NCBI GenBank assembly: GCA_032622095.1
Contig: CP136061.1
Span: forward strand, 45,703,797-45,767,796
Reading direction: 5' to 3'
Length of the DNA: 64,000 nt
Source: Siphonodentalium dalli
Taxonomy: Eukaryota; Mollusca; Scaphopoda; Gadilida; Siphonodentaliidae
The notes beneath the pieces are model-generated. The model was given only the letters and a program-made list of their open reading frames with translations, ran no database searches and was not told where the DNA came from. The position numbers and the translations under genes are program-made. Positions 61,214-64,000 of this stretch are shown in pieces. Within the stretch, counting starts at the first letter, position 1. Every line of letters starts with the position of its first letter.

Positions 61214-62785
61214 TTACATTGCTATAGAACTGCACACAGATCTACACGCAGACTAGTGTAAACGGGTTGATATAGAAATGCACACAGAAAGAAAACGGTA
61301 TTAGTTCGTGTGAGCAAAAATCCTGTCCGCTATACGTCACGGTCAACGCCGAAGCACTGCGACAGGCAAATCTGTTTTGATTAATTGTTACTCGGGCTTG
61401 GCGAATGTGTTTTAGTTTTCGTTGTCATTTCAACCCGTGTATTTCGAATATTGAACACGGACAGGGACGTGGCAACTTTGGTCAAAATTTTCAACAGTTG
61501 GAAATTTCATACCTGACACGACATTAGCTGTAATTTCCAAACCAACAATAGGTTGAAAATGATCTTGTAGTTTGATTTTCAAACATTTTATTGGGGGGGG
61601 GGAGTTATTGTTTTCGGACCAATATTTGCATAATCTCCTACTTTTTATCAAAATTTTGGGCTGGAATGGCCATCAGCTGGAAATTTTCCAACCTTATCAT
61701 GGGGGCGGGTGTCAGGTTGGAAATATCAGACACTTGGAAAGATTGTGTCCTGATCCCTCCCCGTGGCCAGTCAAAAACTGCTAGTTAATTTAGTAAAACA
61801 ATATTGTCCTACATTTGGTCAACATTGTCATTGGAATTGTCATCAGTTGGAAATTTGACTACATTTGGTCAAATAAAGGGTGTTGTAGGGTGGATACCCA
61901 TTCCATACAGATCCAAAATGGCCACCGCCCAGATGGTGTCAAACAGGAGACCTATATATATATATATAGTTGATCACCTGAAATCCTAAATATTGGTGGA
62001 ATCTCCATCTAAAGCTATATGTGTGCCTTCTAGCCTCTATTTGTGTATACTGTTGTTTATTGTGTATTCCTATGCGATTTTCATTCTTTCTTCGAACCAT
62101 TATCAAGTGGTATAAGGATACACTTTAAATACATGCGGCACATACCAAATCGCTGTTGTCTGCTGATGGTAGATCCATTTTTATGTCTGGCCTAAACTGA
62201 AACGACTCGTAGTGAATTGTTAATTACCAGAGTACTGATCAGCGCGCGTTCACTATTAGTAATCATATTGTGATCACAGTAATGCGCGACACGTGACTTC
62301 ATACAGATCTGTGTACAGTTCTATATCAGTGTAAATGCACCCTTAGGCCTGTGAATTGTTCTTGTGAGACCTGCATGGCCAGCAGGTGATTCATGTGGTT
62401 ATATTAGCATCTGGTTGGGAATCAAACTCACCTACATCATCTCTCTGATCTTGTAGGTGCTGCATGGAAATATCTGCTATGGTGGTTAATTATGGTTTTA
62501 CTGTGCACAAATGGGTTGGTAACGGAGGCCAGTGTCTCAATCAATGTGGGGACCTGTTCATATAAAAGTTCGTCGCAAACGTTATTGAAATTATAAACTT
62601 CTCATTGAGATATATTAACGTTTGTGGAGTAAAAGTTCAGATAACATCATCTAAGTAAACGTGTTTGATGAAACATTATGTCGAGAAAGCAATGTTATAT
62701 AGTAGATTTATTAAGAGATATTCTTAGAGAAAACATAGCCGGTGATGTTTTATTCTCGCGAATATAGAGAATTACGAAGAGCTAT

Positions 62786-63034
62786 TTACAGAAGTGGAAT
62801 TCGAAAGAACTGTTTTCGAAACTTTACTGCTTGGTCATGGTATTTAGATGATCGGGGATTAAAATATTGGATGACAATTATAGCGTTAAATGAATGAATA
62901 TGGTCAACCGTTCCAATTGCAACCCCAATGTTCATTGATAAATACATCTGATATTCGTATCCGCTGTTTTCGATAATATAATATTTATTTACATTTGCCA
63001 TTAATTCGTAGATGAGGTCGTATTCATCGTTCAT
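62786..63034 (-). CDS. Candidate small gene, copy 3, exon 2 only
   Basis: The second exon is preserved with one base difference from copies 1-2, at about 63014 (Leu codon CTG to CTC, silent). Exon 1 would fall outside the window. Confidence 0.22.
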   Translation of the reverse strand: MNDEYDLIYELMANVNKYYIIENSGYEYQMYLSMNIGVAIGTVDHIHSFNAIIVIQYFNPRSSKYHDQAVKFRKQFFRIPLL

Positions 63035-63169
63035 CTGGAAACAGACAGTCGTGGCTGGTGTTCCCGGATGTATAATGTGTACTACCAGAAAATGGCATAT
63101 ATCTCAATTCCTTTGCAATTTACAACATTATATCTACATTATATAGCTATTGATTCTACATCTACATAT

Positions 63170-64000
63170 ATGGCAAGAAACGTGAGCAAAAAGTTAAGGG
63201 GGTATGTTTTTGTCCCATGTAGAAAGCCTTGATACAGAGCGGGACAAGCGTTACAGAAGCTGACAAATATGGCAAGAAACGTGAGCAAAAAGTTAAGGGG
63301 GTATGTTTTTGTCCCATGTAGAAAGCCTTGACACAGAGCGGGACAAGCGTTACAGAAGCTGACAAATATGTTTTTATTTCTGATTATTATCTGCGTCCCA
63401 GTAGTAACCCTTGATACAGAGCGATACTGGGTTACTACTGGGACGCAGATAACGTCGAGAAATAAAAACGATTTTTTAACTGCTGTAACGCTTGTATCGC
63501 TCTGTATCAAGGGTTACTACTGGGACGCAGATAACGATGAGAAATAAAAACGATTTTTTAACTGCTGTAACGCTTGTATCGCTCTGTATCAAGGGTTACT
63601 ACTGGGACGCAGATAACGATGAGAAATAATAACGATTTTTTAACTGCTGCAACGCTTGTATCACTCTGTATCAATGGTTACCACTAGGACGCAGATAATC
63701 ACTAGAAATAAAATCAACTCTGTAAGATTCTGTAACGCTTGTATCGCTCTGTATCAAGGGTTACTACTGAGACGCAGATAACGATGAGAAATAAAAACAT
63801 ATTTTGTCAGCTTCTGTAACGCTTGTCCCGCTCTGTATCAAGGGTTACTACTGGGACGCAGATAATCACTAGAAATAAAATCAACTCTGTAAGATTCTGT
63901 AACGCTTGTATCGCTCTGTATCAAGGGTTACTACTGAGACGCAGATAATCACTAGAAATAAAATCAACTCTGTGAGATTCTGTAACGCTTGTATCGCTCT
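63170..64000. mobile_element. Inverted-terminal element, rearranged array (copy 3, partial)
   Basis: The left terminal repeat is duplicated (about 104 bp, 63170-63273 and 63274-63370). After the third forward unit, the order differs from copies 1-2, with a diverged unit at about 63650-63700 ('cactctgtatcaatggttac'). The right end is outside the window. Confidence 0.9.

Larger units (their letters stand above)
58233..61516. repeat. 3.28 kb tandem unit, copy 2
   Basis: Direct copy, offset 3282-3284 bases from copy 1. The junction sequence 'ttggtcaaaattttcaacag' just before 58233 is repeated before 61517 and is absent before copy 1, as expected for unequal crossing-over or rolling duplication. 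Confidence 0.95.
61517..64000. repeat. 3.28 kb tandem unit, copy 3, cut by window end
   Basis: Same unit with more differences ('tttagtaaaac', 'ctctatttgtg', 'ggttggtaac') and a rearranged array section from 63170. The block may continue beyond the window. Confidence 0.95.

Noticed and set aside
63139-63510. 123-residue minus-strand frame at the right edge
   Set aside because: Arises from the duplicated terminal repeat and array units; shorter in copies 1 and 2 because the duplication is absent.

Overview
This is animal genomic DNA, most likely from a mollusc and probably a bivalve. It is AT-rich, has spliced coding exons with GT..AG junctions and no operons, and is dominated by non-LTR retrotransposon relics, foldback elements, MITEs and minisatellites. 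Two repeats support the bivalve guess: the 'ccataactccgg...ggacggacgg' repeat near 0.75-1.09 kb and the 'caagtaaagcttgagctat' repeat near 23.8 kb. Both resemble repeats I associate with bivalves. The assignment is an inference; no species is claimed.

Layout. 0-0.4 kb: a minus-strand exon with a C2H2-like finger, broken by a homopolymer indel and running off the left edge. 2.5-4.85 kb: a 5'-truncated, frameshifted non-LTR retrotransposon (minus). 7.2-7.6 kb: a glutamine-rich gag relic, followed directly by an orientation-switching minisatellite (7.6-8.5 kb). 8.57-13.01 kb: two phase-matched exons of a PC-esterase/SGNH-fold gene, the clearest host gene here, with a 3.5 kb intron full of tandem repeats. 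14.5-16.2 kb: MITEs built from a CTTAAGCGCAATAAGG palindrome. 17.5-21.9 kb: several inverted-repeat elements. 25.3-30.3 kb: a 5 kb foldback structure with about 1.35 kb inverted arms around minisatellite arrays; half of a second copy lies at 35.2-36.4 kb. 30.8-31.9, 36.9-38.2 and 41.2-42.7 kb: related repeats carrying RFX X-box-like palindromes. 39.85-40.93 kb: two TTAA-flanked MITEs, one with a piggyBac-like end.

43.94-46.54 kb: a second 5'-truncated non-LTR element, with an 8 bp target-site duplication, sitting inside a satellite. 47.4-49.3 kb: a long-TIR element. 50.55-50.86 kb: first coding exon of a secreted or membrane protein with a PAN/apple-like cysteine pattern. 53.6-54.5 kb: a diverged tandem repeat. 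54.95 kb to the end: a nearly identical 3.28 kb unit in three tandem copies (the third cut by the window edge), each holding an inverted-terminal element with an 83 bp array and a possible small two-exon minus-strand gene.

The two supported host loci (esterase and PAN-like exon) show no functional link to each other. Most of the other long open frames are by-products of tandem repeats. The points most worth following are the dispersed X-box palindromes, the array-carrying foldback elements, and the 3.28 kb tandem unit.
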